Notes under the pieces: model-generated
What the model was told of the DNA's origin: nothing
What the model saw: only the letters and a program-made list of their open reading frames with translations
Database searches by the model: none
Assembly: GCF_050948175.1 (NCBI RefSeq)
Contig: NC_135198.1
Location: forward strand, 1,873,001-1,937,000
DNA: 64,000 nt
Reading direction: 5' to 3'
Source: Xylocopa sonorina
Taxonomy: Eukaryota > Arthropoda > Insecta > Hymenoptera > Apidae
Position numbers and translations under genes: made by a program
Part shown: piece after piece, positions 28,801-41,100 of the stretch
How the letters are laid out: the number at the start of each line of letters is the position of its first letter
Numbering within the stretch: the first letter of the stretch is position 1

Positions 28801-30048
28801 GTTGGTATCGGATAAAAGTCTAGGAAAATTATTCATCGTTTTCGATATAAATTTTTCCAATTCTAATCCCTCTAACATTGGAAAATATTGGATGAAAGTT
28901 ATAAATTTCTTAGAAGCACGTCATTTTTCGTCTAAAGTCGTCCCTCTATAAAAAAATGTTAAAAAAGAAAAAGAAACGTATGTGTTTCTTAAATGATTTA
29001 TTTTATTTCGACAAAATCAAATTTTTATATAAATCAATGAGAAGTATGTGCTTGATGGCGTCTGGCAAGATTAGCAATGTTTGGTTTGATATTTGTTAGT
29101 TTCAGTCCTAAATAACCCTATTAAAGTATAATTAACATGACTGAAGATAGATTCAACCATGTACGAGCTTGCGATTGCAATTAAAAAAGAGAAATGCTGC
29201 ATTACAAATCCTTGGATATTTTTTTGTAATATTTATATTCGTCCAAAATTTACTCATAGATAAATTATTAAAAAGCATCTTTGCTTCAAAGTCAACTAAT
29301 AATCCAATAACTTCATCTTGCAAATGACTGTCGATGTTTTCAGCTTGAGTAGAAAATAGAGTGACAATCCATCCTGGGATATCCATATTTTCAATATCTC
29401 CAAAGCCTAATTTAATTATATTATATCGACCCTCAGGGGTTGATAATACCTGGTTTAAAATAAAAATAAATGTTATTTCCGTCTGCAACTGACCGGAATG
29501 TGTCCGAATAGAAAAATGCAAAGGCTAGTATGTAAAAAAGAGATTGGGGCTATTTGAATAATCGAGACGAATGTTTAAAAGCATTCCGTTGCGTTTCCTC
29601 TGTTCCAGTGTCGAACGGCAAAACATGGAGCCCCCATAGGGTGGAGCTCGCCCTGTGGACCCACTATGTGGCGTCCGAGTTGAAGCCAGAGCTGCTCGAC
29701 GGCATTCCGGGGTCCACGGAGAACGGGAACTCTCATCCGCCCAGTAACGGCGAGGCGACAGAGCCGTCGGACGACAGCAATCAGGAAGTGGCAGTGAACG
29801 GTAAGGAACCAGCCAGTATTGATCCGGCGGCCATCGACGAGAACAGCATGACCACGTCCTTCACCGAAGACTCGATGGATAAACCGGCAACGCCGATTAC
29901 AGCGGCCGTCGCCAGCGAAGACACGAACGACTCACTCGCCACGAACGAGAACGACGACAGCAACAACACGCCACGACCAACCGATAGCGAGGACACCGAA
30001 GACTCGCAGGACGTGCAAGAGCCGCCCACCAAGAAGAGTAAGAAGTGA
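14682..30048 (+). CDS. Conserved uncharacterised protein with helix-hairpin-helix-like motif (4 coding exons, 333 aa)
   Basis: Four coding exons join in frame with GT-AG introns: 14,682-14,830, 27,842-27,938, 28,470-28,785 and 29,609-30,048 (1,002 bases with stop). The product starts MASVKDTATFFAEGTASQ. Residues 50-82 form a conserved basic segment (WYQNELPKK to MKWKQI). Residues 120-158 contain LSNLKGVGTTMASALLAA followed by PFMADECLMAIP, which resembles the helix-hairpin-helix turn and following Asp of HhH DNA-binding or glycosylase-like folds. Residues 189-333 start with a conserved segment (TWSPHRVELALWTHYV) and continue as an acidic Ser/Thr/Asp/Glu-rich tail ending in a basic KKSKK patch that could be a nuclear signal. 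I recognise the sequence as a conserved animal family but know no gene name or proven function. The first intron is 13 kb. An ATG at 28,431 lies upstream of the exon 3 acceptor and is not used in this model. Confidence 0.85.
19607..19700. repeat. Degenerate tandem duplication, about 45-bp unit
   Basis: Two adjacent copies share the order TCTT, CTTAA, AAAAT-AATCATTT and a CACATATA segment (about 19,607-19,653 and 19,654-19,700). It is intronic, and no function is apparent. Confidence 0.5.
19792..19830. repeat. (AT)n microsatellite
   Basis: About 38 bases of alternating A and T within intron 1 of the HhH-motif gene. Confidence 0.9.
20639..20690 (+). mobile_element. hAT-like transposon end (family with CAGTGTTCC terminus)
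   Basis: The sequence CAGTGTTCCCTAAACTTTTC and the following 30 bases recur, inverted, at 24,909-24,952, and a diverged copy is at 46,885-46,930. The CAG start and the TTCCCTAAAC-type repeat are typical of hAT termini. No matching opposite end or coding remnant was found, so these are probably truncated copies. Confidence 0.5.
20851..21097. mobile_element. piggyBac-like MITE with TTAA target duplications
   Basis: A 247-bp block is bounded by TTAA on both sides. The left end reads TTAACACTTTGAACTC; the right end, reverse complemented, reads TTAACAGTTTGGAATCT. Both continue into CGTATCA or GTCATATCA, so the terminal repeats are imperfect but extended. TTAA duplication is the hallmark of piggyBac insertion. 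There is no transposase frame, so it is a non-autonomous element. Confidence 0.6.
23336..23356. repeat. Poly-C run
   Basis: About 21 consecutive C residues lie in intron 1 of the HhH-motif gene. Exact length may be affected by sequencing of homopolymers. A matching 21-base G run lies at 49,112-49,132. Confidence 0.85.
23725..24046 (+). mobile_element. Two partial copies of a pogo/Tigger-like MITE end
   Basis: CAGTGGAATCTAGATTAA at about 23,725 and TAGTAGAATCTCGATTAA at about 23,998 are followed by similar downstream sequence ending TTTTCATCTAATG or TTTTTATCTAATA. The CAGTnGAATCTCGnTTAA pattern is a common terminal repeat in pogo/Tigger-type elements of insects. No transposase is present. Boundaries are approximate. 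Confidence 0.45.
24047..24227. mobile_element. hAT-like MITE, 181 bp
   Basis: It begins CAGCAATCCTCAAACTTCTT and ends GTTTGAGAACCCCTG, so the ends are inverted copies of a CAGnnnTCCTCAAAC-type terminus. The flanking 8-mers ATCTAATA (24,039-24,046) and GTATAATA (24,228-24,235) agree at 6 of 8 positions, as expected for an old hAT target duplication. No coding content. Confidence 0.6.
24245..25173. mobile_element. Element with long inverted terminal arms (about 108 bp or more)
   Basis: The left arm (24,245-24,352) and the right arm (25,066-25,173) are reverse complements at roughly 85-90% by eye. They share TTGTATTTCATTCATATAAC, GTTGGACG, TCTGATTT and GAAAGC-CGCGGAACTC in order. Weaker similarity (TTTCACGC and ACGAT segments) may extend each arm to about 190 bp. 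The 700-bp core has no recognisable transposase and contains the inverted hAT-like end at 24,909-24,952. This is either a fold-back or long-TIR transposon or an inverted local duplication. Confidence 0.55.
26185..26460. repeat. Degenerate tandem duplication, about 155-bp period
   Basis: Segments at about 26,187-26,300 and 26,343-26,460 share the ordered blocks GAATTTAG, a TAATA/AAATA segment, ACTAGTTAACGT or ACTAGTCAACGT, CTCTCC/CTCTCT, AAATTT, a C-TATAATTACC-like block and TATAT. It lies in intron 1 of the HhH-motif gene. Confidence 0.4.
28860..29460 (-). pseudogene. hAT transposase remnant (copy B) antisense in intron 3 of the HhH-motif gene
   Basis: On the - strand one frame (about 29,440 to 29,190) reads GFGDIENMDIPGWIV, then DFEAKMLFNN and SKFWTNINITKKYP, matching the C-terminal dimerisation region of ZBED5/SCAND3-like hAT transposases. 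A second frame continues with ASSYMVESIFSHVN, and after a deletion a third block reads LTNIKPNIANLARRHQAH and the family's final residues before a stop (about 29,029). The frame breaks show it is dead. The 3' tail and even the flank beyond the TIR (about 28,855-28,965, GTCTAAAG and TTATAAATTTCT) match copy A at 2,720-2,940. It lies between exons 3 and 4 and is not part of the host protein. Confidence 0.75.
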
Positions 30049-30231
30049 CCCACCGCCAGCCAGGGAGCCACGAATACGAGCAACAACGTCAGCACCCTCG
30101 TGTCGGCCGCCAATCTAGCGCTGATCACAGCGAGGCGCTTCTAAAAACCGCCAGGGTCACCGATCAGGGTCGCGGATAGTAGACCTGTAGCCTACCATCG
30201 CACCATCACGATCGTTTTGATGATTCTCCTT

Positions 30232-30320
30232 AGCTCCTGCTCTCTCTCTCTCCCTTTCTCCCTCCCTCTCTCTCTCTCTCTCTCTCTCTTTCTCCCCCCC
30301 CCCCTCTCTCTCTCTTTCGG
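30232..30320. repeat. (CT)n and poly-C low-complexity tract
   Basis: Imperfect CT dinucleotides with a run of about 9-10 C, roughly 190 bases after the stop codon of the HhH-motif gene. Confidence 0.8.
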
Positions 30321-31437
30321 TCTCCCATCTTTCATCCACGCCCGTCTTGTTTTCTCTACTTCTCCTCAACCTTTCTTCTTTTTCTCTCCTTCACATGAAT
30401 TATTTATCCTAGATTTATCGAATCTAAAGAGTTCTCCTTTTTCTTCACCTTACCTCTACTCTCTTACGTCATTCTGTTTCAGCTCTCCGTATACGCCTCT
30501 CAGACATATCCTGTCCATACTGCCACCGCATGTAGAAATTTTCCTCGAGACTACGTGTAACATAGTGTTATTACATACGACGGAGAGAAACGAAAAAAAA
30601 AAAGGTTGGAAGTTGTTGTATACAAGCACTGCTGGTTTTTAGATTCATCGGGCTCGATTGGAGGCAGAAAGAAGAGGTAAAGCTCGACCAATGTTTCGAT
30701 CATTTCTTCTTTTCCTTATATATTTTATTTCCCTTTTTTGTATTCGTTTCACATTCGCCAGTTTCAATTAAGTTCTTAAACGATGACCGTGTGTTCTTCT
30801 AGTTACAGGCGCGTGCGTAACTTTCGTATGATGTGATAATAGCATAGTCCTTTTTATTCGAGTGAATTGTTTTTTTCTTTCTTTTTTTTCGAAGATTTGG
30901 CAGAGGAAACCTCGAGTTGGGCAGAGCTTTCTCGCTTTTTCTGCCGCGTGACGTATTTTAGTGTGTATATTTCTATTCTTTCTCAATCAATTTCAACAAA
31001 ACGATCTCTTGGTATGTACGGCCATTTGAACAAATGCGTTTCTCTTTCCTGCTTGTTACGCGATAGCAGAACGACGTAGCCTTTAATCGAATAGAAAGAA
31101 ATCATTCCTTTTTTCCGTGATTTATACCAGCGTTCAAGGCCACTGAAGTACGAAGGGCGATACGAAACGACGTTGACGCGTCCATTATTTTTTTTTCTTT
31201 TTTTATTTTCATCGTTGAAAGGAGAGAAGAAAAAACCGTGAGTGTTGTGCGCATAGAGTGAGAAAGCTTGCAAGTAGGAAGAGAGATTGGAAGAACGAGA
31301 GAGGGAGAGATGACGTATACAAAATCGGGTGTAAGAGAGATATATCGAGTAATTGATTCCGTGACTAGCAAGAAAGAAAGAAAAAAGTAAAAAAAAAAGA
31401 GGAAAAATGGCGGTACACAAACCGAATACAATGATAA

Positions 31438-31484
31438 TATTAATATTAATAATAATAATTATTATTATAATTATAATACCGAAT
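31438..31484. repeat. AT-only quasi-palindromic tract
   Basis: About 47 bases built of TTAATA, AATAAT and ATTATT units with internal self-complementarity, in the downstream region of the HhH-motif gene. Confidence 0.6.
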
Positions 31485-31942
31485 CATTACCATAATTTAT
31501 ATACCTAAACGAAACTGCATGTCAGAGTGATGCATGGAGCAAACCAAATACCTTGTAAGTAAAAAGAAACTTTAGAATGAAATAAAAGTAACGCTTTTTT
31601 TGAGTCCACCAAGTAAACGAGAAAACGAGTAGCAGCGGCGGCGGACCTGCACACACGCGTCTCTACGTAATACCCACAGGAACACACGCGCATAGACACA
31701 AAACAGAGAGAGAGATTCGCTACAGAAAATGGTAAATACGTACAACCGGAACGTACACGAGCCAGACATTACACGTACCGCAGCAAAGTTTTCATGTACA
31801 GGGATTTAACTAGTATTTTTGCATTATTAAGGATTATCATGAATGACACGATGAACGGTTGACAAACGAGAAAAAAATATATAGTAAAACAGGAAAAAAA
31901 AGTAACAATTTAAAAAAATAAAATAGAGGTATAATGAACTTA

Positions 31943-31948
<6 letters not shown>

Positions 31949-31993
<45 letters not shown>
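31949..31993. repeat. (GA)n microsatellite
   Basis: About 45 bases of GA dinucleotides on the + strand. Confidence 0.9.
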
Positions 31994-31996
<3 letters not shown>

Positions 31997-33152
31997 GAAG
32001 AATGCGTGAAAGTGTTTAAAGAACGAGTGTGCAAGATCGCGTGAGAAAGAGAAAAAAAATGAAATAAACCATTATAGCTTGATCAAGAACGTTCATTCAA
32101 ATTTTATAAATATACATATTATATAAATATATATATTTGTAATTTAGAACAGTGCGGCCAGGCTGCCCTAGGCACTGACCCTATTATTAAACGGCAGGAA
32201 ACGCCCGAGACGCCAGCCATGTACGTTCGTTCGGCTGCGCACGGGTAAACGATTCGAAACTGGACGCGGGAACGTTAACGGGGAATGTGAGACATTGACT
32301 CGCGCGGACCGTTGGCGATTTTCCGTCGTATCGTCAATCATCGTTTTCCTCGTGTCTCAAACCCTCTCTGCCCGACCAGTTGTGCAACGAACCGGTGATT
32401 ACAGAGTAATCGGCACGAAGCTAACGATCATCGGTGGTGTGACACGTTCGTTTGGTCAACGCGACGCACGTTCTGAGAATGAACGGTTGGTGGACGAGAC
32501 GGGGGACGATGAAGAAGGAGGAAAAGGAGAAGAGGAAGAAGAAGAGGAATAGAATACGCAGCGAGCATAGACGAACCTACCTAATTAAAAATGCCGTAGT
32601 GAACTGTTCTATTTATTTAGCGCCTAATTTATTCCGTATCAGTCGTTTTGTTGGCAAGGAAAGAGGATCTAAATAATGCACAGACATAGGTGTACGGGGC
32701 GAGAATCAAGGAGCCGCGTTTCAGAGTGAAAGGATAACAGGGAGAGTAAGGGAAGTGGTATGGACTATGTTGGATGGGATCGCTGAATCGAATCGACGAT
32801 GCTCTGCGATCGTTAGAGGATAACATTAGTAATTAATCTGACAGTGATGACTATAAGAATTGGTATACATATTTGTGAGCTACAGCGATTGATTATGATA
32901 CTAGGACGATGATTACGGCATGGTCGATTATGATTATTATTATTATAATTACAATTATGATTATATTATTGCTGCTGATACTACTATTACGAACAAACGG
33001 CGAGCATAGTTTTTATTGTCTTATAAACGTAAACGAATTAATGTAGCGCAGTTGTTTGTTTTTTCTTTCTCTTCTAAACGCCTGGTAAATTATTATTCTC
33101 GCACATAATTATACGAGACATTCCACACTGATTTCTTCTTGTTCTGTGTTAT

Positions 33153-33154
<2 letters not shown>

Positions 33155-33248
<94 letters not shown>

Positions 33249-33310
33249 ATCTCTATCTCTCTCTATCTCTCTATCTGTTTATCTGTCTATCTATCTATAT
33301 ATACATTTGT
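33155..33310. repeat. (CT)n microsatellite grading into CTAT repeats
   Basis: About 70 bases of pure CT (33,155-33,226) are followed by imperfect CT, TCTA and TATA units to about 33,310. The Ser/Leu-only open frames here come from the repeat. Confidence 0.9.
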
Positions 33311-36102
33311 TTTTATTATCTTTTTTTTTTTCTTTTCTCGTTCATTAATTTTCCCTCCGTCGACGGGATGGCGCAAAACATCGAGAGAGAAGCATATAAC
33401 GCCAAGTATAAGCCGAAAATAACGTGTCCATCGATACGCAGAAAAGACGATGGTCTCTTAATGAAATTTTGCATCCCACGCGCAAACAGCTGCATTATTA
33501 CTACGACGTGTTTTCTGCCTTCCACTGGAATACTTGTCTACATGGCAACTTCTTTCTATCTCTCTCTCCTTTTCTTCTCTTCCTCTTTCTTTGAAGGATC
33601 TATCAATTTCTCTAAACGAGCCACGTAATCATTTCTGCCCTCCTTCGACGAGAGATATTTTTTCTGTCAACCCTTTAGCACTCGAAAGAGCGTAGATTTT
33701 TTACCAAGACCGACTGTTCTGACTGAACGCTGTTTTGTCAGACACACACGATACAATTTCGATCCTGGAGAACAAAGAAATCGGCGGAAGTGCGTTTTCC
33801 TGACCCACCTTAACGGGGTGATTAGATGTCCTGAACCTTTTGGGAATGTCCTGGATATTTTCACCTTTTGCCTTGCATTTTTTCAAAGGCAATTGGGGAC
33901 GCCTATTTGTCCATAATTCAAGTTTAATACCTCGCTAGTAAAGAACAAAGTAAAGAAAAAATTGCTTGACTATCGCGTCGTTAAGTTTTTACAACGAAGA
34001 TCTTTGGTTCGACTGCCTTTCGTCCCAAATTTGGGGGTCAGAAATCTGATCACCTTAACCTCGAAGGGTCATCTTAAAGAGAACGATCCCACGACCTTGA
34101 AGAAGCGTATTCACGAGGAAAATCCATCTCGCCCATCTCCATCAATGTTCTTGCGGTTTCATTGTTTGAGGGTTCGGAAAGGTTAATTAAGTCCAGAGTG
34201 TGGACAGAACTACTTTCGCGAGACAGAGCCCTGTATCTCGAAGCAACCCGATCGATTGTCGCGCTTAACACCCGCCGGATGGAATAAATCAAGATTTCTC
34301 GGGTTACGTTTGTTAGGCGTTGCCGCACAAACGTTGATAATCGTCTTGGAGTAGTTCGAATCACCGTGTGAGGCGTGAGTTTCGCGATCTCCCATTCCTC
34401 ACGAATTGGTCAGCCAAAGCGACTATTGAGGAGTTGCGTGATTATGATCAATGGACATTTAGATTAATAAAGAGAGCTGGTTGTTAGTATTGTTAGGTTT
34501 ACGCAAAGGTTCCGGACGTTTGTAAATAAAAATGAGACGGTCGAGCATTATCGGACCAAATATTAAACGCGATCGACTGCTGAGTACCTAAAACAGTTTG
34601 AAGAAGATAAGAAAATGGTACCATAGCGTTTGCACGAGTTGAAGGAAATTTTGAAAGCTCGAAGACATCTACTTTGAACACGATTTTAAATGCATAGGGG
34701 AAGGTTATTAAGTTTCTACATTGAACTTGAAATGAAAAGTTCTTTCACGTACATCGAACACGATACATTAAAAAAGATGATCTTAATTTAAGTAAATATA
34801 TCTCTTTAAATTAATTTAACGTGTGATTCTAGAATAATATTCTTTTCATTGAAGTAAGTAAGCGAAATATTTAATTATGTTTATTTTGTGAAGAAAAGTT
34901 TTGCATTTTCTTAACAGTAGATTTAAAAGATGAATATTTGTTTAAATTTTTGTAAAAAGTACTAGTTTCTTTAGTTGTAAGTAAATACCTTCTTATTTAA
35001 AAATAATTGTAACGCTTCGATTTAATAATAAGCTCTTTTTATACTAATAAAATATTTATCAATATAAAGTATTATCATGGAAACGTTTTACTAGAACTGA
35101 ACAAAACAGTACTGGAGCTTTTGTATAAATTTAATGATACAACAACTCGTTATTCTCTTTTTTAAAGCGCAGAAACGATTCTTATGCGGATAAATCGGCG
35201 ACATTATACTTCGATACTGGCTCGATGAAAAGACGATGGATAACGATGGCACAAACCACGATGATCTCTACTGAACGATCAGCATCGAGACTCGTGTATC
35301 TCTCAGGTTTCGCGAGACGTTCGACACCTGGTGATCGTTCGATGGATCACCTGAATAAACTGCCATTTAATGTTATTAATTAAGCGACCATAACGAACCG
35401 ACGGACGCGTTACGGGTTATTGTTCTCTGTACGTGTTTAAATTCGTGGATCAAGCAATCCTCAACCTACGAAAAGGGAAGAAGCAAAAATCACCTTTTGC
35501 CTTGTCTTCGACGAGCACCAGTCGAAATGCACCAATCTCTAGCGATCGCTACTACCGACTTTTCGCATCTATTTTCCGAAGCGCAACTCCCTTTGTTTCA
35601 GTTCCTTTTTTTTCAAAGGGCCGCGCGACAATTTTCAAACCTTTCGCCATTATGTGCCCAAATATTTCGACCATTTTTCACAGAGCGCTCCTGCGATCGG
35701 TCGATTTTGTTTCCGTATAAAATTAGCGACCTGTAACACATGGATTAATTGTAAAGCAACGTGATGTCATTGCAAAGTACGAGATTAAATAAATTCTTTA
35801 AAAACGTTACGCTCTTATTGGGTTCCTGCCTCTGAGAAACCAAACCACGCTCTGCACGAACGAATCATGGCCCGCGTCCGCTATGGTGTGTTCATTTTCC
35901 ATTGTTTCTCTCACGACGACGGACAGAGTTCCTTTTTTTTTATCACGGTTTCTTTCTTCAGGTTTACTTTCGCTATGCTTACACCGAGAATAATTAAAAT
36001 ATCACGGTCCTCGAAAAATTTTCAAGGATGACATCGACACGAGGGATGAACGATACGATTGTTTGAAACTACAAGAACGAGAATGAAAGAATGGGAATAT
36101 TG

Positions 36103-36145
<43 letters not shown>

Positions 36146-36147
36146 TC
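36103..36147. repeat. Poly-A run followed by (TA)n
   Basis: Twenty-seven A residues (36,103-36,129) are followed by about 18 bases of TA. It could be the tail of an old retroposed sequence, but no body is recognisable upstream, so a simple repeat is the safer call. Confidence 0.75.
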
Positions 36148-36235
36148 CATATACATATGTATAGTATCTGTGTGTTCTCTGATGAAAATAATTGAAACCA
36201 TTCTTCTCATTTTTAAGGACTTGCTCAGTCTAATT

Positions 36236-36568
36236 CACCGTTTTGCAAATAAGTTTTACTTTAAGCGCATTTCACGGATGAAGAAAATCTCTGGTCTCTG
36301 AAGGTATTCTTATCATTTTAATATTTTACGTAGATATTAATGTCCTAGACGTTTTTCGAGTCCATGGAACCGTGCTACACCTACTCACCGATTGTTTCAT
36401 GTACTTGGTGACAATTGAATATATTTCTACGATACTCTAAATGTACGCTGCTTATTGCTCTAACATGATCATCCCCAATTAACGTTAAAGTAACTCCAGT
36501 TACCATCACTAGCAGTCAAATTCGCGTTGTTATATCAAGAAACGTGTGAAACTGAAGAGATCTATTAA
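36236..36568 (+). repeat. Dispersed repeat block X, copy 1
   Basis: About 333 bases match 49,622-49,955 in the same orientation along their length, including TAAGTTTTACTTTAAG, ACAATTGAATATATTTCTAC, ATTAACGTTAAAGTAA and CGTGTGAAACTGAAGAGATC. No long frame is shared. Its identity is unknown; a non-autonomous transposon or an old segmental duplication is likely. Confidence 0.75.
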
Positions 36569-37064
36569 CAGTTTGGATCCTACGCAGCACGATCGCGCTG
36601 TTCAGAGTTCAATTCGAAGGGACCGCATTTACATTTTAGTGTGATAGACAATTGACGGCGGTGTTAGTTGGATTTCGTCGATGCCGATGTCGTTCGCTTG
36701 TCCGCCACATTGTTTCGTCTTTTTTATGTAAATCATATAAGTAATACATTTGTTTTTAGTTGCCATTATCTTCAATCATTTTCATTTACTAAGAACTAAA
36801 AATATTTCTAAGCCAATGATGCATATACATAGCAACGCAGATGTACTTCATTAAATAACAAGTTACAAATTGGAAGTATTTTTCTTTTTAAGAACGAACA
36901 GTATTTATAAAAATGACAGTTAAAATGTATAACATTGGTATGTAGCAAAATATATTGCATAAATTCTTAAAAATAATTCTTGATAACATTTAATACAACG
37001 AGCCTTGTTTTCTTTAATAATTAATTCTTTATACTCGTACAATATATAATCGTTAAGTTTAATA

Positions 37065-37661
37065 CAGTAAAACCTGTTTTTGTGCGGTGGATAGGGACCG
37101 CATAAAAGAAATCGTACAAAAAAATATTTGCAAATTTTACTAATACTTGCATATAATAAAAAACTTTGTACGATATACAACCTAAAATTTTTTTATGCGG
37201 CAGACAGGGACCGCATAAAAAAAGTCGCACATAGAAAACACATCAATTATTTACGAAATAGATGAGAGAATGCTTTCAATTAAATGAAACAATTAAATTA
37301 TACCTGGAAAAATTGTAAAAACATTTAATTCTTTATTATACATATACATGGAGAAGTTTCCAAATTACATTAAATAGTTCTGCTACTCGTCGTAATCCAA
37401 AACGCGCATCTTCTTCTGACGAATTGGTCCAAAATCGCTTTCGCCGCTTGAAGATAGGATTTCAATTGATTTGTTTTTTGGTACCATAATGAACAAAGCA
37501 TCGCGAAGTCCAGATATATCGTCGTCAAGGAGACCACGCAATAATTAAACTGATGCCAACGCCGCTGAGATTCATATACCGCATAAAAATAAATCGCACG
37601 AAAAAAGTCGCACAAAAACAAAATCGCATAAAAAAGGACCGCACAAAAACAGGTTTTACTG
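37065..37661. mobile_element. pogo/Tigger-like non-autonomous element, 597 bp, 24-bp perfect TIRs
   Basis: Both ends carry the same 24-bp inverted repeat beginning CAGTAAAACCTGTTTTTG. The element is flanked by TA (37,063-37,064 and 37,662-37,663), the Tc1/mariner/pogo target duplication. Next to the ends are further repeated units of the form GGGACCGCATAAAA and TCGCACA (37,094, 37,208, and inverted or variant copies at 37,590-37,645). The interior has no intact transposase. Perfect TIRs suggest relatively recent movement. The block X/Y repeats on either side suggest it inserted into an older repeat. Confidence 0.8.
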
Positions 37662-37924
37662 TATAGTCAATAGCCATCCACTCAATTTATAAAAAAAATA
37701 CAAAAATCTTTTAATGGAACTGTGCAGTACCGCTACTAATTTTAGCCACGAGACACTACTGAAACCAAATGTTATTTCCCATGCATTGACACGTTGTAAA
37801 GGTTGTGATTTCTTTTCCTTCATCCACTCAGTCGGCTTGAAAAATAATTCTCCAAATGAAATCTAACCGAACAAACGAAAATATGACAATCGTTATCGTG
37901 CATGGCTCTCTTCGTATTCAGTTA

Positions 37925-38120
37925 AAATAAGTATCATTGAGCTACTCGGTATTTTTTAACAACGCTCTTTCAGTAACTCCTTAGGACACTCATAAGAAGA
38001 CTATTAATAAGTAGAAAAATAGCGGCATCGTCCTGCTTGGTACTTTGAGATATAAAAATTGAGAAGCACTCAATCCGTGTCTTCATGGCACTTTTGGATT
38101 GGATTTCTCCAAAAGGGCCG
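37925..38120 (+). repeat. Dispersed repeat block Y, copy 1
   Basis: The order GAGCTACTCG, ACTCATAAGAA, AAGTAGAAAAATAGCGGCAT, CGTCCTGCTTGG and ATTGAGAA is shared with 50,023-50,180 (+) and, inverted, with 48,447-48,560. Its position about 1.3 kb after block X, with a pogo element between, parallels the X-Y order at 49,622-50,180. Confidence 0.55.
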
Positions 38121-41100
38121 TGACAGATTAAATCACATTTTTCCAGCAAGTTACGATTTCAATCAGCCCTGGAGAATACCTAGGGAAACGAGAGCAACCT
38201 CTCGTACCACGATCTCAAGATGGTGTTTCGTTAATACACGGTGAGACCACTTACGCGTTACCAGTTGCGCACCGAACTGATATTCCGCGTCGCAGTTAAT
38301 CCTAAACGAAAATGTGTCGCAATTAATTATAATTACCTTCGAAACCTATCAATTTAACCGTTTCACGACCACAAAGCTTATTTAAAAGAATTTTTTATTT
38401 AACTAGCAGCAATTGCGTTTGTAAAAGTTACTAAACGTAGATCAGTTTTTGTTTTTTTATTTAATTTTGATTATTTTTATGACGATCTTAGATAGAGAAG
38501 ATATATTTGTTCAGTTACACCGTGGACATTCTGAAGAGGCAATTAAAGTTTATATTATTTTTATGATTTACAATATACTGTGTATACGCAGGAATACCTT
38601 CATTTGAAGGGATATTTAATTCTGCTGCAATAAATACATTACTATTGCTACACTATTTGCACTTAAATATATATGTGAGCCGTTTATTTTGAAAAATGCA
38701 GTTAGCCTAAGTCCATAACTAATAAAATAATAGTATAATGTTTTTGTATCTCTAAGAGTGTTTCTAATTCATCAATCCAATTAATAGCATTAACATTGTT
38801 TGAAAATAGTATGTTTCTGATGGTCCTAAATGGACTTGAGCCATTTTCATAATGAAATAACTTTTCTAATTCTTAAGCAGGCATAAGTCGACCGAAAAAA
38901 TGAATTTCAGTTTTATAGAAACGTTATTTGAAAACTTGTTTCGAATAAAAGGCGATCTGGTATCTAATACCTGAGCTCGAATTGTTCTCTTTAGTCGTGC
39001 GAATAAATATCAAATAATTCTTCAAAATTCTTGATTGAACTCCAATCAGGATAAGTGTCAAATTCTAAAAAAAGAGGGTACCTCTTAAGTTCTTTGTCCG
39101 AGGATGGAATTTTTTCCTCGAGGATCGTTTGAAAAATTAATGAAAGGAAAAACGAATGGAAAGATTCAACAACGCCCGCGCGACATTTATAATACATTCA
39201 CGCTGCAAGCGACAATGTGTGAAAAGTGGTTATTTTTTACATTTTATCATACCTTTATAGCGGTGTAAACATAGTAACGCAGGAGAAAACACGAGCAGGG
39301 GTTATTTTTCTTTTTTTTATAGTGAGAGAAAAAGGGGAAAAGTGGATGTTTTTTTCCGTCTCCGCAATCCAGCTGGAAAATGGATGTGATCGATTCCCCC
39401 TTTGCGCTCAGCTTTCGTTTATTTTCACGTGCATGACAGTTTATCAAGCTGATCGGTTGCTTTTTTCCTGAGAAATTTCACGCAAACGTGTACTTTTGTA
39501 CACTCGTACTCTTAACTGCAATCTTAACAAATTCAGATAAGTCTGGTATAGTTGTACCTGGGTATACGTCTACTTTGGAATACGTTCTGTTTGAACTAGG
39601 GATTACAAAAACCCACTTTTCGGTACTTCACAAAGTGAAGAACCGGTTTCTAGTCATGTTTTGATAAAGTATAGGAATAAACAGATTATTACTCTAATAT
39701 GTAATAAAATCTACCTTAAATATAGCAAAGCTATAAACCATGAAAATTAATAAAAATATGCAACATAATATTTAGCGATTAATATTATTCTTTATTTAAG
39801 AATTATATAAAACGGAGGGAAAAATAACATAATTTTATTATTAATATTTCATTATAAGAAAAGAATAGTAGAAGGGTAACACAAAACATAACTTATAAAT
39901 CTTGTTGTTTAGTAGAATAAAAAAAAATACATTCACATAGTTTAAATTATTTTACAAGCTCATTTAGGTGTAATATCAATAGTAGATTTTTTTACATGAG
40001 TATACGTCCTATTCGACAAAAGTCCAAACACCAGGAATGAATTAAGATTGTATACAATATTGCCACTTTAAATTTATCTTTTTGCAAATCAAATTCACTG
40101 CAACTTAAATATCTTAAGTAAGAAACAAAACATTTCACCCGAAGAAGTACAGATATTTGTTTAAAACTAATTAACAAATTGATTAAAATACAAAAATGCA
40201 AAGTTAGCTCGTTTAATTTAGTTAGATAACTTAGCCTACGATTTCAAGTATCAGCTAGCATGTCTCTCACAGAAAAGTTTATTTCGGAACATATTGTACT
40301 TGTTCAATGTCAATGGGGTTCGGCATCGGTGAATATGATAGTAAAGGAAGTAGAACGTGCCTTGTCTCATTCACAAGCTCACACACTTCCTGAGCTTTGT
40401 GGAATAAAAAACGAAATAAAATGTTTAAGTAGAAGCAATTGATTCGCAAAAGAGTGAATTTGATTTGGAAAGGGATGAATTTCAAAATAAACATCAGAAA
40501 CTTATATTATCTATGAAAAGTGTCGAACAAAAATGAATATTTCCTTTCTACTATTGAAAGGAATCATCAAGTTTTATTAAGTAGTAAAACATTCATCCGT
40601 GATTCATTACTGGTTACAGAAAGAACCAAAGGTTCATTAAGGATGAGAAATTGTTTGTAAAGAGGATATATTCTAAATGCATTTGCTTCAGCTGTGTTTT
40701 CTCGTTAAACAGCGCAGAATTCGAAAGTATTTATAGTACAGATCTGAAATTAATGACAACACAGCGCAAAGATAAACCGATGTAATCGCACGTTCGTTAA
40801 CCGCTGTTCGTGCAACGAGTGGTATACAAACAAGTGAGTAATCGTTTCGAAATGAATCGAACCTAAAAGGAAGCAATTAAGTTTCTTGCTTCGATGGTAA
40901 CGGTCGATGATCACAGGCAGATTGGAAGTCAATAGCTCAATTGGAACGAGTCGAATTTACGAGATAATTGTCTGGCTGATTAGAAAAGAAACATGGCTAT
41001 TACTTCAGCGTCCGAACAGTTGTAAATACCTAACTTGCACTTCCGTTCCAAAGTAGCTATTAAGATAGTTGGAAGGGTTCGATGAATCTTCATTAGAATT

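Larger units (their letters stand above)
30049..32900 (+). other. Downstream / probable 3' UTR region of the HhH-motif gene
   Basis: After the TGA at 30,046-30,048 the sequence continues GC-moderate and then becomes CT-rich (30,232-30,320) and AT-rich. AATAAA signals suited to this strand occur at 31,581-31,586 and 32,063-32,068; which is used cannot be told. A GC-richer patch at 32,150-32,820 holds an open frame beginning with TTG that is not accepted as a gene. No other gene is seen. Confidence 0.4.
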